From: a virus
DNA length: 47,504 nt
Reading direction: 5' to 3' (one strand)
Virus record (IMG/VR): IMGVR_UViG_3300035703_000142
Coordinates: 1-47,504 of that record
The translations under genes were made by a program, and so were the position numbers. Below the pieces are notes generated by a model. The model ran no database searches, was not told the origin of the DNA, and was given only the letters and a program-made list of their open reading frames with translations. Each line of letters starts with the position of its first letter. The stretch's first letter is position 1. Shown one piece after another: positions 22,273 through 29,555 of this stretch.

Positions 22273-22493
22273 CAGCGGGCAAGGCGGCGAGCTTCCATCT
22301 CGCGGGCAAAGGCAACATCGGCGCGCGCCTCGCAGTAGCCGGCAGCGAAACCGCAGGCCGACAGGCTGATCACACCGCCGAGCATCAGCTCGGGGTTCTT
22401 GCCGGTCACAGCGGTCGTGATCATGCCGCCGACGGTGACACCGAAGGAGATGGCGATCGCGGAGAGGATAAAGGGGGCGTGCTGGCTGCGCAT
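22272..22493 (-). CDS. Membrane protein, 73 aa, two segments
   Basis: ATG 22493 with a CA-rich leader. Two hydrophobic segments: FILSAIAISFGVTVGGMITT (about residues 8-27) and LMLGGVISLSACGFAAGYCE (about 36-55), then a charged end ADVAFAREMEARRLAR. No signature family. It could be a small regulator or superinfection protein in the cassette. Confidence 0.65.
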   Translation of the reverse strand: MRSQHAPFILSAIAISFGVTVGGMITTAVTGKNPELMLGGVISLSACGFAAGYCEARADVAFAREMEARRLAR

Positions 22494-22527
22494 GGTGTGG
22501 TGGGTGGTGGTGTGTAGTGGTGGGTGA

Positions 22528-22746
22528 TCAGAGCGCGGTCACTTCCGCGATGGCGAAACGCCTACCGCAGACCGTGGCGGCTGGGCTGCGCTGATAAGTG
22601 GCCAGCTGCTTTTGAGCGAGCTGCAGACTTCCGCACCAGGTAACGGCTTCGGTGCCGTTAACGATGCAGTGGGTATAGGTGCGGGTTTTGCTCGTGCGCT
22701 TGACGGTCAGGCCGTCAAGGGTGGTGGCGGTAAAGGTGGTGGCCAT
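22528..22746 (-). CDS. Hypothetical protein, 72 aa, first gene of minus cassette
   Basis: MATTFTATTLDGLTVKRTSK, THCIVNGTEAVTWCGSLQLA and CGRRFAIAEVTAL. Beta-rich start and three Cys, no membrane segment. Starts at ATG 22746 after a CACCACACC-type leader and lies nearest to the putative cassette promoter (22815-22837). Confidence 0.6.
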   Translation of the reverse strand: MATTFTATTLDGLTVKRTSKTRTYTHCIVNGTEAVTWCGSLQLAQKQLATYQRSPAATVCGRRFAIAEVTAL

Positions 22747-22814
22747 TAGGTGTGGTGCGTGGTGGTGGCCCTGCGCTCCCTCACCTAACGGGGGAGGGGG
22801 CCTGACCTGATGCA

Positions 22815-22837
22815 ATTGTAAGCTACCTAGCTACGTA
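22815..22837 (-). promoter_or_regulatory. -10 box with operator upstream, cassette promoter candidate
   Basis: On the minus strand TACAAT (22820-22815) is preceded by TACGTAGCTAGGT (reverse of the ACCTAGCTACGTA element, 22825-22837), which fills the position of a 17-base spacer. The -35 box is poor (GCTGCA or CTGCAT), suggesting activator dependence or a specialised polymerase. Confidence 0.5.
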
Positions 22838-23139
22838 TGCAGCAGTCCACTTAACCACTCTTTACACCGCACACTCCAGGCGGGGCCTGCGATCCTGGCC
22901 AACTCGCGTACCTGTCCTTACCACAGGTACGCGGCTGAGATCCACTGCGGCACGGCCCTTTTACTCTGTCCAAAGTCGCTGGACAGCGCCCCGGCGCCAG
23001 CACCTCCCCCCGGGTAAAGGAGAACAGCTGTACTGGCGCAGGCGGGTGCTCTCACACCAAACCCCCCAGACTTACCTACTTACGCACGCACTTACCCCCA
23101 CACCCCGGCGCTCTCCACCCGCTCGTACCTCCCCCCACC
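22838..23139. other. Non-coding region with 11-bp inverted repeat
   Basis: There is no plausible gene here. A perfect 11-bp dyad is present, CGCGTACCTGT (22905-22915) and ACAGGTACGCG (22923-22933), with a seven-base loop. GTCCA/TGGAC flank 22968-22984. Another CTCGTAC unit, the iteron word, is at 22122-downstream position 23122-23128. Location in front of terL makes this a candidate cos/pac or control region. Confidence 0.5.
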
Positions 23140-23168
23140 TTGACCTAGCTGCGTAATTACGCTATATT
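23140..23168 (+). promoter_or_regulatory. Strong promoter upstream of terL with operator in spacer
   Basis: TTGACC (23140-23145), exactly 17 bases, TATATT (23163-23168). The spacer contains the perfect palindrome GCGTAATTACGC (23151-23162) within the 20-base element ACCTAGCTGCGTAATTACGC (23143-23162). A bound regulator would block or remodel the promoter. A second relative, ACCTAGTGACGTAGCTGCGC, lies at 23259-23278, just before the terL start. The leader of about 110 bases includes GTGCC-TTGG-GGCAC. Confidence 0.75.
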
Positions 23169-23285
23169 CACTAGGTGCCTTGGGGCACTCGGGGCTGTGG
23201 TGGCCCTTAAACAGCGGGGTTTTCCTGTGGTGGGAAGACCCTGCGCCCTCCCCGCGTAACCTAGTGACGTAGCTGCGCCCACTCG

Positions 23286-24641
23286 GTGTCTCTCCTCGGC
23301 TCGATACCAGGCGGCAAATGCCTCGAGCCTCCTATCAACACCAACACGCGGTGCCGCGAGACCCGCGAGCAAATCCGCGAGCGCATCTACGCCGGCCTTC
23401 TCCCCGCCCAGCGCGAGTTCGTCGACTGCACGGACCGCAAGATCATCGGCTACGTCGCCGGCTTCGGCGCGGGCAAAACCCACTCGTTGTGTGCCCTCGC
23501 CGTCCTCCGCGCGCTGGACAACGTCAACACAGTCGCCGCGGTCTTCGAGCCAACGCACATCATGATCCGCGACGTCTGGGTCCGCTCGTTCGACGACTAC
23601 CTCGACGCCAACGGCATCGACTACGACTTCCGCGTCTCCCCCCAACCCGAATACCGGTTGCACGTCCCCGGCGGCACGGTCACCCTGCTCTGCCGCGCGA
23701 CCGAGACCTACAACCGCATCCGCGGCCAAAACCTCTCGTACTGCATCGCGGACGAAATCGACACCTCCTCGGCCGAAATCGCCCAAAAAGCAACAGAGAT
23801 GATGCTCGCCCGCCTCCGCGGCGGCAAAAACCCCCAACTCGCCGTCGCCAGCACCCCCGAGGGCTTCCGCTGGATGTACCGCACCTTCGTCGAAGCCGAG
23901 GACCAAAGCGACCGCCACCTCGTCCGCGCCCGCACCCTCGACAACCCCCACCTCCCCCCAGGCTTCGTCGACTCCCTCTACAAGAACTACCCACCCCAAC
24001 TCCTCGCCGCCTACCTCGAAGGGCAGTTCACCAACCTCAACTCCACCACCGTCTACCCCTACTTCGACCGCGACCTCCACTGGACCGACACCGTCGTCCA
24101 ACCCGACGACCGCCTCTTCATCGGCATCGACTTCAACGTCGGCTGCTGCTTCGTCGAAGTCTGCGTCCGCCGCGGCGACGAGTTCCACTTCATCGACGAG
24201 TACCACCCCAAAGACACCCCCTCGGTGGTCAAAAAGATCCAGGAGCTCTACCCCGACCACATCGCCCGCGGCAACGTCGTCGTCATACCCGACGCCGCCA
24301 GCCGCCAACGCACCACCACCAACGCCAGCGAAAGCGACCTCGCCCTCCTCCGCAAGGGCGGCTTCACGGTCAAAGCCCAACCCGCGAACCCCGCCATCGA
24401 GGACCGCATCAACGCGATGAACGTGCTGATGATCAGCAACCGCTTCCGCGTCCACACTCGCTGCCGCTACCTCATCCGCTCCCTCGAAACCCAAGCCTTC
24501 GACGACAAGGGCCGCCCCGACAAATCCGGCCGCGGCATCGAGGACAAATCCGGCCCCGTTGACGCCGCCGGCTACATCGTCACCGCCCTCGCCGGCCTCC
24601 GCCGCTACGCCACCGGCGGCTCCAACTTCCGCACGTACTAG
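23286..24641 (+). CDS. terL: Terminase large subunit
   Basis: A 451-residue protein from GTG 23286. The ATPase domain has Walker A GFGAGKT (59-65), Walker B SYCIADEID (151-159) and coupling motif ASTPEG (188-193). The C-terminal RNase H-like nuclease has metal ligands in FIGIDFN (Asp282), FIDEY (Glu305 region) and VVIPDAASR (Asp336). All expected motifs are present, so packaging activity is likely intact. It opens the structural-gene operon. A perfect hairpin (24635-24657) spans the stop codon. Confidence 0.96.
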   Translation: MSLLGSIPGGKCLEPPINTNTRCRETREQIRERIYAGLLPAQREFVDCTDRKIIGYVAGFGAGKTHSLCALAVLRALDNVNTVAAVFEPTHIMIRDVWVRSFDDYLDANGIDYDFRVSPQPEYRLHVPGGTVTLLCRATETYNRIRGQNLSYCIADEIDTSSAEIAQKATEMMLARLRGGKNPQLAVASTPEGFRWMYRTFVEAEDQSDRHLVRARTLDNPHLPPGFVDSLYKNYPPQLLAAYLEGQFTNLNSTTVYPYFDRDLHWTDTVVQPDDRLFIGIDFNVGCCFVEVCVRRGDEFHFIDEYHPKDTPSVVKKIQELYPDHIARGNVVVIPDAASRQRTTTNASESDLALLRKGGFTVKAQPANPAIEDRINAMNVLMISNRFRVHTRCRYLIRSLETQAFDDKGRPDKSGRGIEDKSGPVDAAGYIVTALAGLRRYATGGSNFRTY

Positions 24642-24715
24642 GGCTGCGCCCTAGTACACAAGCCATAAACCCCTGCGGTGCAGGGGAAGTCAGCTACTTA
24701 ATAGTGATTAAGTAG
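24635..24715 (+). promoter_or_regulatory. Three consecutive perfect hairpins between terL and portal
   Basis: GTACTAGGGC/GCCCTAGTAC with loop TGC (24635-24657, containing the terL stop); CCCCTGC/GCAGGGG with loop GGT (24670-24686); CTACTTAAT/ATTAAGTAG with loop AGTG (24694-24715). None has a T-run, so they are not standard terminators. They could partly attenuate transcription, protect a processed mRNA end or be operators. An ACCTAG-type element (24724-24739) follows. Confidence 0.75.
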
Positions 24716-24776
24716 TGCCACATACCTAGCCGCGTAACATAGACAAAAGCACTTGGCGCGGGCGAGCGAAGCGAGC

Positions 24777-26324
24777 ATGGCCACCTCCGGCAGCACCTAT
24801 CCCGGTCGCGACCTCCCCAACTACGGCGGCTACCGCGCCCCCGGCGGCGCCGTCCACGAGCAACCCAGCGAGGACCCCTCGATCCGCGGCGCCAGCGTCC
24901 TGGCGATGATGCCCTACTGGGACCCAATCACCATCTGCCTCGGCGGCACCAAGCTCGTCCGCGCCCGCAGCGAAGACATCGTCCCCCGCGAACCCCGCGA
25001 AGACGACGACGCCTACAAGCGCCGCATCTTCCACCTCACCATGCCCCCGTTCCTCCAGCGCCTGGCCTCCCAGGCCGCGGGAACAATCCTCCGCAAGGGC
25101 ATCACCCTCGAAGGCGACCCCTACTGGGACGAGTGGCGCCAAGACGTCACCGGTGACGGCGTCACCCTCAACGGCTTCGCCCGCCGCCTGCTCACCAACG
25201 CCCTCCTCTACGGGCACTGCAGCACCCTCGTCGACTACAGCGCCCTCGAGCCCGCCCCCAACCTCGCCGCCCAACGCGCCAACGGCGACCGCCCCTACCT
25301 CTGCCCCGTCGACGCCACCCAAATCATCGGCTGGCGCACCGCCAACAACCGCGCCGAAAGCGCCCTCACCCAAGTCCGCATCCTCGAGCGCATCACCGAG
25401 CCCAACGGCACCTTCGGCGAAAGCGTCTTCGACCAAATCCGCGTCCTCACCCCCGACCGTTGGGAGGTCTGGCGCCTCGTCGGCGAAGGCCGCACCGCCG
25501 GCTGGTCCCTCACCTCCTCCGGCCCCCTCACCACCTCCACCCTCCCCCTCGTCACCGTCTACAGCAACCGCCTCGGCACGTTGATGTCCCGCCCACCCCT
25601 CCTGGAGTGCGCCTACCTCAACATCGCCTACGCCCAACGCTTCTGCGACTACCACCACGCCATCCACGTCGGCGCCAACCCCATCCTCACCCTCCGCGGC
25701 TTCGACCCCGACTCCGAGAGCCCTGTCGGACTTTCAGTGAATACGGCGATCCTGCTGCCCCCGGACGGCGGCGCCGAAATCGTCGCCCCACCCAGCGACG
25801 CCTACGCCGCCCAGCTCCAGTGCCTCAAGGCCCTCGAGGACCAAATCTCCCGCCTCGGCATCAACACGCTGGCCCAACAAAACATCACCAACGCCGCCGC
25901 CGAAGCCAAACGCCTCGATCGCGTCGACTCCGACTCGATCATGGCGATCATCAGCGAGGACCTCGAGCGCGCCATCACCGACATTCTCACCCTCGCGGGC
26001 GAATACGTCGGCGTCGAACCCCCCACCGTCTCGATCCCCAAGGACTACGAAAACCGCCTGATCGACGGCAACCAAATCACGGCCTACCTGCAGCTCTTCA
26101 TGCAGGGCGCCATCTCCCAAGAAACCCTCCTCGCCATCCTCCAGCAAGGCGAGGTCCTTCCACCCACCGTCGACCTCGAGAAAGAAATCATCGAAACCCG
26201 CGACTTCCTCGAGGAGCAGCAAGCGGTCGACGCCATGACCTCCCCCTCGGACACGCCCGACACCGCGTTGACGAACGCCACGCTCCCGACCCCACTCCGC
26301 CCAGACCGCAGCCGTGGCACCTAA
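24777..26324 (+). CDS. Portal protein (DUF4055-like)
   Basis: From ATG 24777 the protein has 515 residues. A TTG at 24753 would translate a GCGAGCGAAGCGAGC repeat, so it is not preferred. N-terminal YTGR-type loop sequences precede MMPYWDPITICLGG; a middle region has DRPYLCPVDATQIIGWRTAN. The long stem-like helix is NTLAQQNITNAAAEAKRLDR, followed by SIMAIISEDLERAITDIL. The C-terminus is acidic. Length and position between terL and the Mu F-like gene support a portal, the dodecameric gate of the capsid. Confidence 0.88.
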   Translation: MATSGSTYPGRDLPNYGGYRAPGGAVHEQPSEDPSIRGASVLAMMPYWDPITICLGGTKLVRARSEDIVPREPREDDDAYKRRIFHLTMPPFLQRLASQAAGTILRKGITLEGDPYWDEWRQDVTGDGVTLNGFARRLLTNALLYGHCSTLVDYSALEPAPNLAAQRANGDRPYLCPVDATQIIGWRTANNRAESALTQVRILERITEPNGTFGESVFDQIRVLTPDRWEVWRLVGEGRTAGWSLTSSGPLTTSTLPLVTVYSNRLGTLMSRPPLLECAYLNIAYAQRFCDYHHAIHVGANPILTLRGFDPDSESPVGLSVNTAILLPPDGGAEIVAPPSDAYAAQLQCLKALEDQISRLGINTLAQQNITNAAAEAKRLDRVDSDSIMAIISEDLERAITDILTLAGEYVGVEPPTVSIPKDYENRLIDGNQITAYLQLFMQGAISQETLLAILQQGEVLPPTVDLEKEIIETRDFLEEQQAVDAMTSPSDTPDTALTNATLPTPLRPDRSRGT

Positions 26325-27114
26325 CGCCGAGGCGTACCTCCGCCGCGTCGACCGCGAGCTCCGCTCCCTCGAGCTCCGCCTCCAACAACTAATCCGCGGC
26401 ACCGCGCTCCAGGCCCTCGCCCAGCTCCGCGACCTCCTCTCCTCGCTCCCCAGCGACGGCCTCAGCCGCCGCCTGGCCTACCGCCAACTCCGCCCCCGCC
26501 TCGAGACCGCCCTCATCCCCCTCAACGACACCCTCGCCTCCCTCCTCTCCCTCGAACTCCACCGCTTCACCACCCGCGCCCGCGAACTCGCCGCCCAATT
26601 CGCCGGTATCACGCCCGCCGACCCCGTGCCCCTCCCCGCCGAGGTGATGGCGCGCACGCGCTTCCTCGGCCGCACCCTCGCCGCCTACTTCGAGCGCCAC
26701 AGCCCCTCGCAGTTCATGCGCGAGATCCTCCGCCTCGCCGACCGCACCGTCGAAAAAGCCATCCTCGACGGCACCCCCACCCCGGACCTCCTCCCCCTCG
26801 TCCTCCCCGAAGCCACCCGCAAAGGCCGCCGGATCCCCATCGTCCGCCGCGGCAGCATCGCCTACACCGCCCTCGCCCGAATCAACGCCCTAATCACCAC
26901 CTCGATCTGGAACGTCTACAGCGCCGAGAGCCGCCAAATCTGGAACCGCCTACCCAACCTCGTCGCCTGGGAATGGGTCGCCATCCTCGACCCCAAAACC
27001 TGCCCCATCTGCCGCCCCCTCGACGGTCGCCGCGAGCAATCCCTCGAGAGTTTTGAAGTCTTACCCCAAGTCCACCCGCACTGCCGCTGCGTCGTCATCC
27101 CCATCCGTGAGTAA
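26314..27114 (+). CDS. Mu gpF-like head morphogenesis protein
   Basis: A 266-residue protein from GTG 26314, overlapping the portal gene by 11 bases. The N-terminal half is a long helical bundle (RRVDRELRSLELRLQQLIRG etc.). The C-terminal end holds the family signature WVAILDPKTCPICRPLDGR and VHPHCRCVVIP, with Cys/His residues able to bind zinc. These minor head proteins follow the portal in many siphophages and are packaged inside the head. Portal coupling is supported by the overlap. Confidence 0.9.
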   Translation: MAPNAEAYLRRVDRELRSLELRLQQLIRGTALQALAQLRDLLSSLPSDGLSRRLAYRQLRPRLETALIPLNDTLASLLSLELHRFTTRARELAAQFAGITPADPVPLPAEVMARTRFLGRTLAAYFERHSPSQFMREILRLADRTVEKAILDGTPTPDLLPLVLPEATRKGRRIPIVRRGSIAYTALARINALITTSIWNVYSAESRQIWNRLPNLVAWEWVAILDPKTCPICRPLDGRREQSLESFEVLPQVHPHCRCVVIPIRE

Positions 27115-27116
27115 TA

Positions 27117-27134
27117 CCTACGTGCGCGCGTAGG
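27117..27134. promoter_or_regulatory. CCTACG-N6-CGTAGG operator before scaffold-capsid genes
   Basis: CCTACG (27117-27122) and CGTAGG (27129-27134), spaced by TGCGCG. The identical arms and gap occur at 14389-14406. TAAACT (27139-27144), a fair -10 box, follows, and the scaffold ATG is at 27167. Confidence 0.6.
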
Positions 27135-27166
27135 ATGTAAACTAATGACGTAACCCTCTAGTTCCA

Positions 27167-27874
27167 ATGCCCGTTGAAGCCACCGGGGACCAGTCCGTGA
27201 CTGATCCGCAATCGCCCGTGGCGGTTGCACCCGAAGCGCCTCAAACTGTCGACCTCCTCGAATACCAGCGCGTCCTCAAGAAGCTCGAACTCGTTCAAGC
27301 CGACAAGGCCGCCGCCGGCGAGAAGAACCAACAGCTCAACGAGCGGTTGAAGGACATTGAGCGCCAACTCCAGCAACGGAACCAGCAGCAGCTCCAGGAC
27401 CAGGGCGAATACAAAGCGCTCTGGGAAGAAGCGAAGCAAACAATCGCTGCCCGCGAAGAGCGCATCACCGCCCTTGAAGCCGAGCTTTCCTCCGAGAGGA
27501 CAGCCACGGCCCAAGAGCGCCTGAAAGCCTCCGCAATGGCAAGCATCTCCCGCTCGGGCGCCATCGCCCCGGACCAGATGTACGCCCTCTTGCACTCGCA
27601 GCTCCGAGACGTCGAGGGCCGTCCAGTGGTGCTTGCGGGGGGCGCGGAGCAACCACTCGACGCCTACCTCGGCAACCTCAGAGCACCCGGCAGCGGTTAC
27701 GAGCACCACTTCTCCTCCACCGGAGCCCGCGGCATGGGCAGCACCGCCACGACGAGCGTCGCTCCCGGCATGAGCAACCCCTACAAGACCGGCAACCTCA
27801 CCGAGCGCATCCGCCTCGAAGTCGAGAACCCGGAACTTGCCAAGGCACTCATGGCCGAAGCCCAACGGGGTTAG
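27167..27874 (+). CDS. Capsid scaffolding protein
   Basis: A 235-residue protein. The N-terminus is acidic and disordered. Residues about 35-125 form one long coiled coil rich in Gln/Glu/Lys (QVLKK-like VLKKLELVQADKAAAGEKNQ, RQLQQRNQQQLQDQ, ITALEAELSSERTA). The C-terminal tail is basic/Asn-rich with NLTERIRLEVENPELAKALM. A coiled-coil protein immediately before the major capsid gene is a typical scaffold. It guides procapsid assembly and is then removed. Confidence 0.88.
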   Translation: MPVEATGDQSVTDPQSPVAVAPEAPQTVDLLEYQRVLKKLELVQADKAAAGEKNQQLNERLKDIERQLQQRNQQQLQDQGEYKALWEEAKQTIAAREERITALEAELSSERTATAQERLKASAMASISRSGAIAPDQMYALLHSQLRDVEGRPVVLAGGAEQPLDAYLGNLRAPGSGYEHHFSSTGARGMGSTATTSVAPGMSNPYKTGNLTERIRLEVENPELAKALMAEAQRG

Positions 27875-27900
27875 TCACGGAAACCCTGCCTTAAAGAGCC

Positions 27901-28977
27901 ATGTCTCTTCAAAACATGGGGGGCACGTTCCTCTCCAACCTCATTGCCCGTCCCGAATTCACTCGCTACCTGAGCGAGCGGATCTTCGAGCAATCCGCCT
28001 TCATCCAATCCGGCGTTATGGTGCGCAACAGCGCCCTCGACGCCCGCGCTGGCGGCACCCGCGTGCGCGTGCCTTTCTTCGACTTCATTGATCCCACCGA
28101 GGAGCAAATCAAGTCGACCAACGACTGGGGCACCAGCGGCGCCGGCTACCTCACCTCCCAACTCGTCACCGCCGACGAGGAAATCGCGACCATCCTGCAT
28201 CGCGGCTTCCAGTACGCCGTCGACGACCTATCTCGCCTCGGCACCGGTGAGGATGTTCTTGGTCACGTAGCCGACCAACTCGCCGCCGCGATCAACAAGA
28301 AGAAGACCGCAACCCTGCTGGCTCAGCTGGGCGGACTCTTCGGCAACATCTCCGGCAGCGGTGTCCTCGGCGCCAACACCTTCAACGCCACCGGCACCAC
28401 CACCGCCACCAGCTCGAACTACTTGACCGCGGCCAACGTGATCAAGGCCAAGAACAAGCTGGGTGAGCGCGCCGGCGACCTGACCACCATCGTGATGCAC
28501 AGCAACGTCGCTGCGTATCTCGAAGAGACCGGCTACACCCAAGTGCTGGTGTCCGGCGGCAGCGTCTCGGCCAACAGCGGTCTCCGCGGCCTGAGCGCCT
28601 CCACCTTTGCCAACCTCCGCGTGATCGTCGACGACCAAGTCGGCGTCATCGCTGGCGGCACCGCCACTCACCTGAACAAGTATCCGGTGTATCTGTGCGG
28701 CGCCTCCACCCTGATGGAAGGCGTGCAGCAGGACCTGCGCGTGGAGTACGACCGGAACAAGAGCTCCTTCCAGGACCTCCTGATCTGCGACTACCACTAT
28801 TCGCAGCACGTCCGCGGCACCCGCTGGGCCGCCGCCGGCGACAACCCCACCAACGCCACCACCTCGGGCAACCTGGGCAACACCTCGTCCTGGGCGCTGG
28901 CCTACGCCAACGTCAAGAACATCCCGATGGTGCGCCTGCTGGTCAACACCCCCTACGACACCGGCGTCTACGCCTGA
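27901..28977 (+). CDS. Major capsid protein
   Basis: A 358-residue protein starting MSLQNMGGTFLSNLIARPEF. Regions recalling other coat proteins include VPFFDFIDPTEEQIKSTNDW, TSQLVTADEEIATILHRGFQ with YAVDDLSRLGTG, the central ANVIKAKNKLGERAGDLTTI, and the C-terminal LLVNTPYDTG. Position after the scaffold, its own terminator and strong codon bias support the major coat protein, probably with the HK97 fold. N-terminal processing was not visible. Confidence 0.92.
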   Translation: MSLQNMGGTFLSNLIARPEFTRYLSERIFEQSAFIQSGVMVRNSALDARAGGTRVRVPFFDFIDPTEEQIKSTNDWGTSGAGYLTSQLVTADEEIATILHRGFQYAVDDLSRLGTGEDVLGHVADQLAAAINKKKTATLLAQLGGLFGNISGSGVLGANTFNATGTTTATSSNYLTAANVIKAKNKLGERAGDLTTIVMHSNVAAYLEETGYTQVLVSGGSVSANSGLRGLSASTFANLRVIVDDQVGVIAGGTATHLNKYPVYLCGASTLMEGVQQDLRVEYDRNKSSFQDLLICDYHYSQHVRGTRWAAAGDNPTNATTSGNLGNTSSWALAYANVKNIPMVRLLVNTPYDTGVYA

Positions 28978-28998
28978 GCGCTCCGCGCTCAAACCAAA

Positions 28999-29023
28999 GC
29001 CCCCGCAAAACGGGGGCTTTTTT
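28999..29023 (+). terminator. Terminator after major capsid gene
   Basis: GCCCCCG/CGGGGGC arms (28999-29005, 29011-29017) with loop CAAAA and T-run 29018-29023. A smaller GAGCGC/GCGCTC hairpin overlaps the capsid stop. Confidence 0.92.
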
Positions 29024-29042
29024 ATTGCCTACACAACCCTCG

Positions 29043-29312
29043 TCACACCTCCTCGAGCCCCAACCGCATCCGCTCCTGCCGCTCAAAGACGCCCACGGTA
29101 TCCATCGCCATCTTGTAGCTCTGGGTGATCACCTGATTCACCACGTGATAGGTGACATCCAACTCCGCACAAATCTGCGGCACCGTCATCCCCTCGTCGC
29201 GCAACCGTTGAATCTCCGGCACAACCTCCGACAACGCCCTCACCTTGGTGAGATCCGTCTGCTGCTGCAGGGTCATCCCCTCGACTTTGGGGGCGGACTT
29301 GCGGGCGGCCAT
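29043..29312 (-). CDS. Small helix-turn-helix protein in late region, 89 aa
   Basis: Reads opposite to the structural genes. The core PEIQRLRDEGMTVPQICAEL followed by DVTYHVVNQVITQSYKM is a helix-turn-helix of the Trp repressor/sigma-like type: the MTVPQICAELDVTYHVVNQ element has the right spacing. The N-terminus is basic and disordered. A regulator inserted between capsid and connector genes is likely a moron. It could control late or lysogenic genes. Confidence 0.7.
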   Translation of the reverse strand: MAARKSAPKVEGMTLQQQTDLTKVRALSEVVPEIQRLRDEGMTVPQICAELDVTYHVVNQVITQSYKMAMDTVGVFERQERMRLGLEEV

Positions 29313-29384
29313 CTAACTATTGACGCAACTACATCAGGTTAGCCAACCATACGCACTTAGACTGTCCCTAACGGAGGCGCGGCG

Positions 29385-29555
29385 ATGATCGGCATCATCC
29401 GCATATACGCCGAGCTCTCGTCTGACGTGCCGGAACACCTCTGGCCGCACAAAAGCGAGATGTTCAAAGTCATCGACTGCGCTCCACATCTCGTCCCCGA
29501 GATCCGCCGACGCCTCAAGCGCCAGGGCTACGACATCATCTGCGTCCCCCTCTGA
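29385..29555 (+). CDS. Small hypothetical protein, 56 aa
   Basis: An ORF from ATG 29385 (GGAGGC nine bases upstream) to TGA 29555, sharing a base with the next ATG (TGATG). MIGIIRIYAELSSDVPEHLW, KVIDCAPHLVPEIRRRLKRQ and GYDIICVPL look like a small alpha/beta fold. It is translationally coupled to the head-tail connector gene. Function unknown. Confidence 0.65.
   Translation: MIGIIRIYAELSSDVPEHLWPHKSEMFKVIDCAPHLVPEIRRRLKRQGYDIICVPL

Larger units (their letters stand above)
21128..22790 (-). repeat. Recurrent CACCACACC leaders before start codons
   Basis: On the minus strand the bases before ATG 21127, 22075, 22493 and 22746 are variants of CCACACACCACCACACC; a shorter TAGCACC precedes 21804. 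None shows a Shine-Dalgarno box. The leaders are 16-35 bases and unlike those of the other operons, where GGAG-type sites are common. They look like an imported translation-start module based on CA-rich, unstructured leaders. Confidence 0.7.

Noticed and set aside
23157-24494. Long minus-strand open frame opposite terL
   Set aside because: Gly/Val/Asp/Ala-rich translation is the mirror image of C-ending codons on the other strand; terL has all its motifs.
23318-24562. Arg/Pro-rich plus-strand frame inside terL
   Set aside because: Extreme Arg/Pro/His content is typical of the +1/+2 frame of a GC-rich gene.
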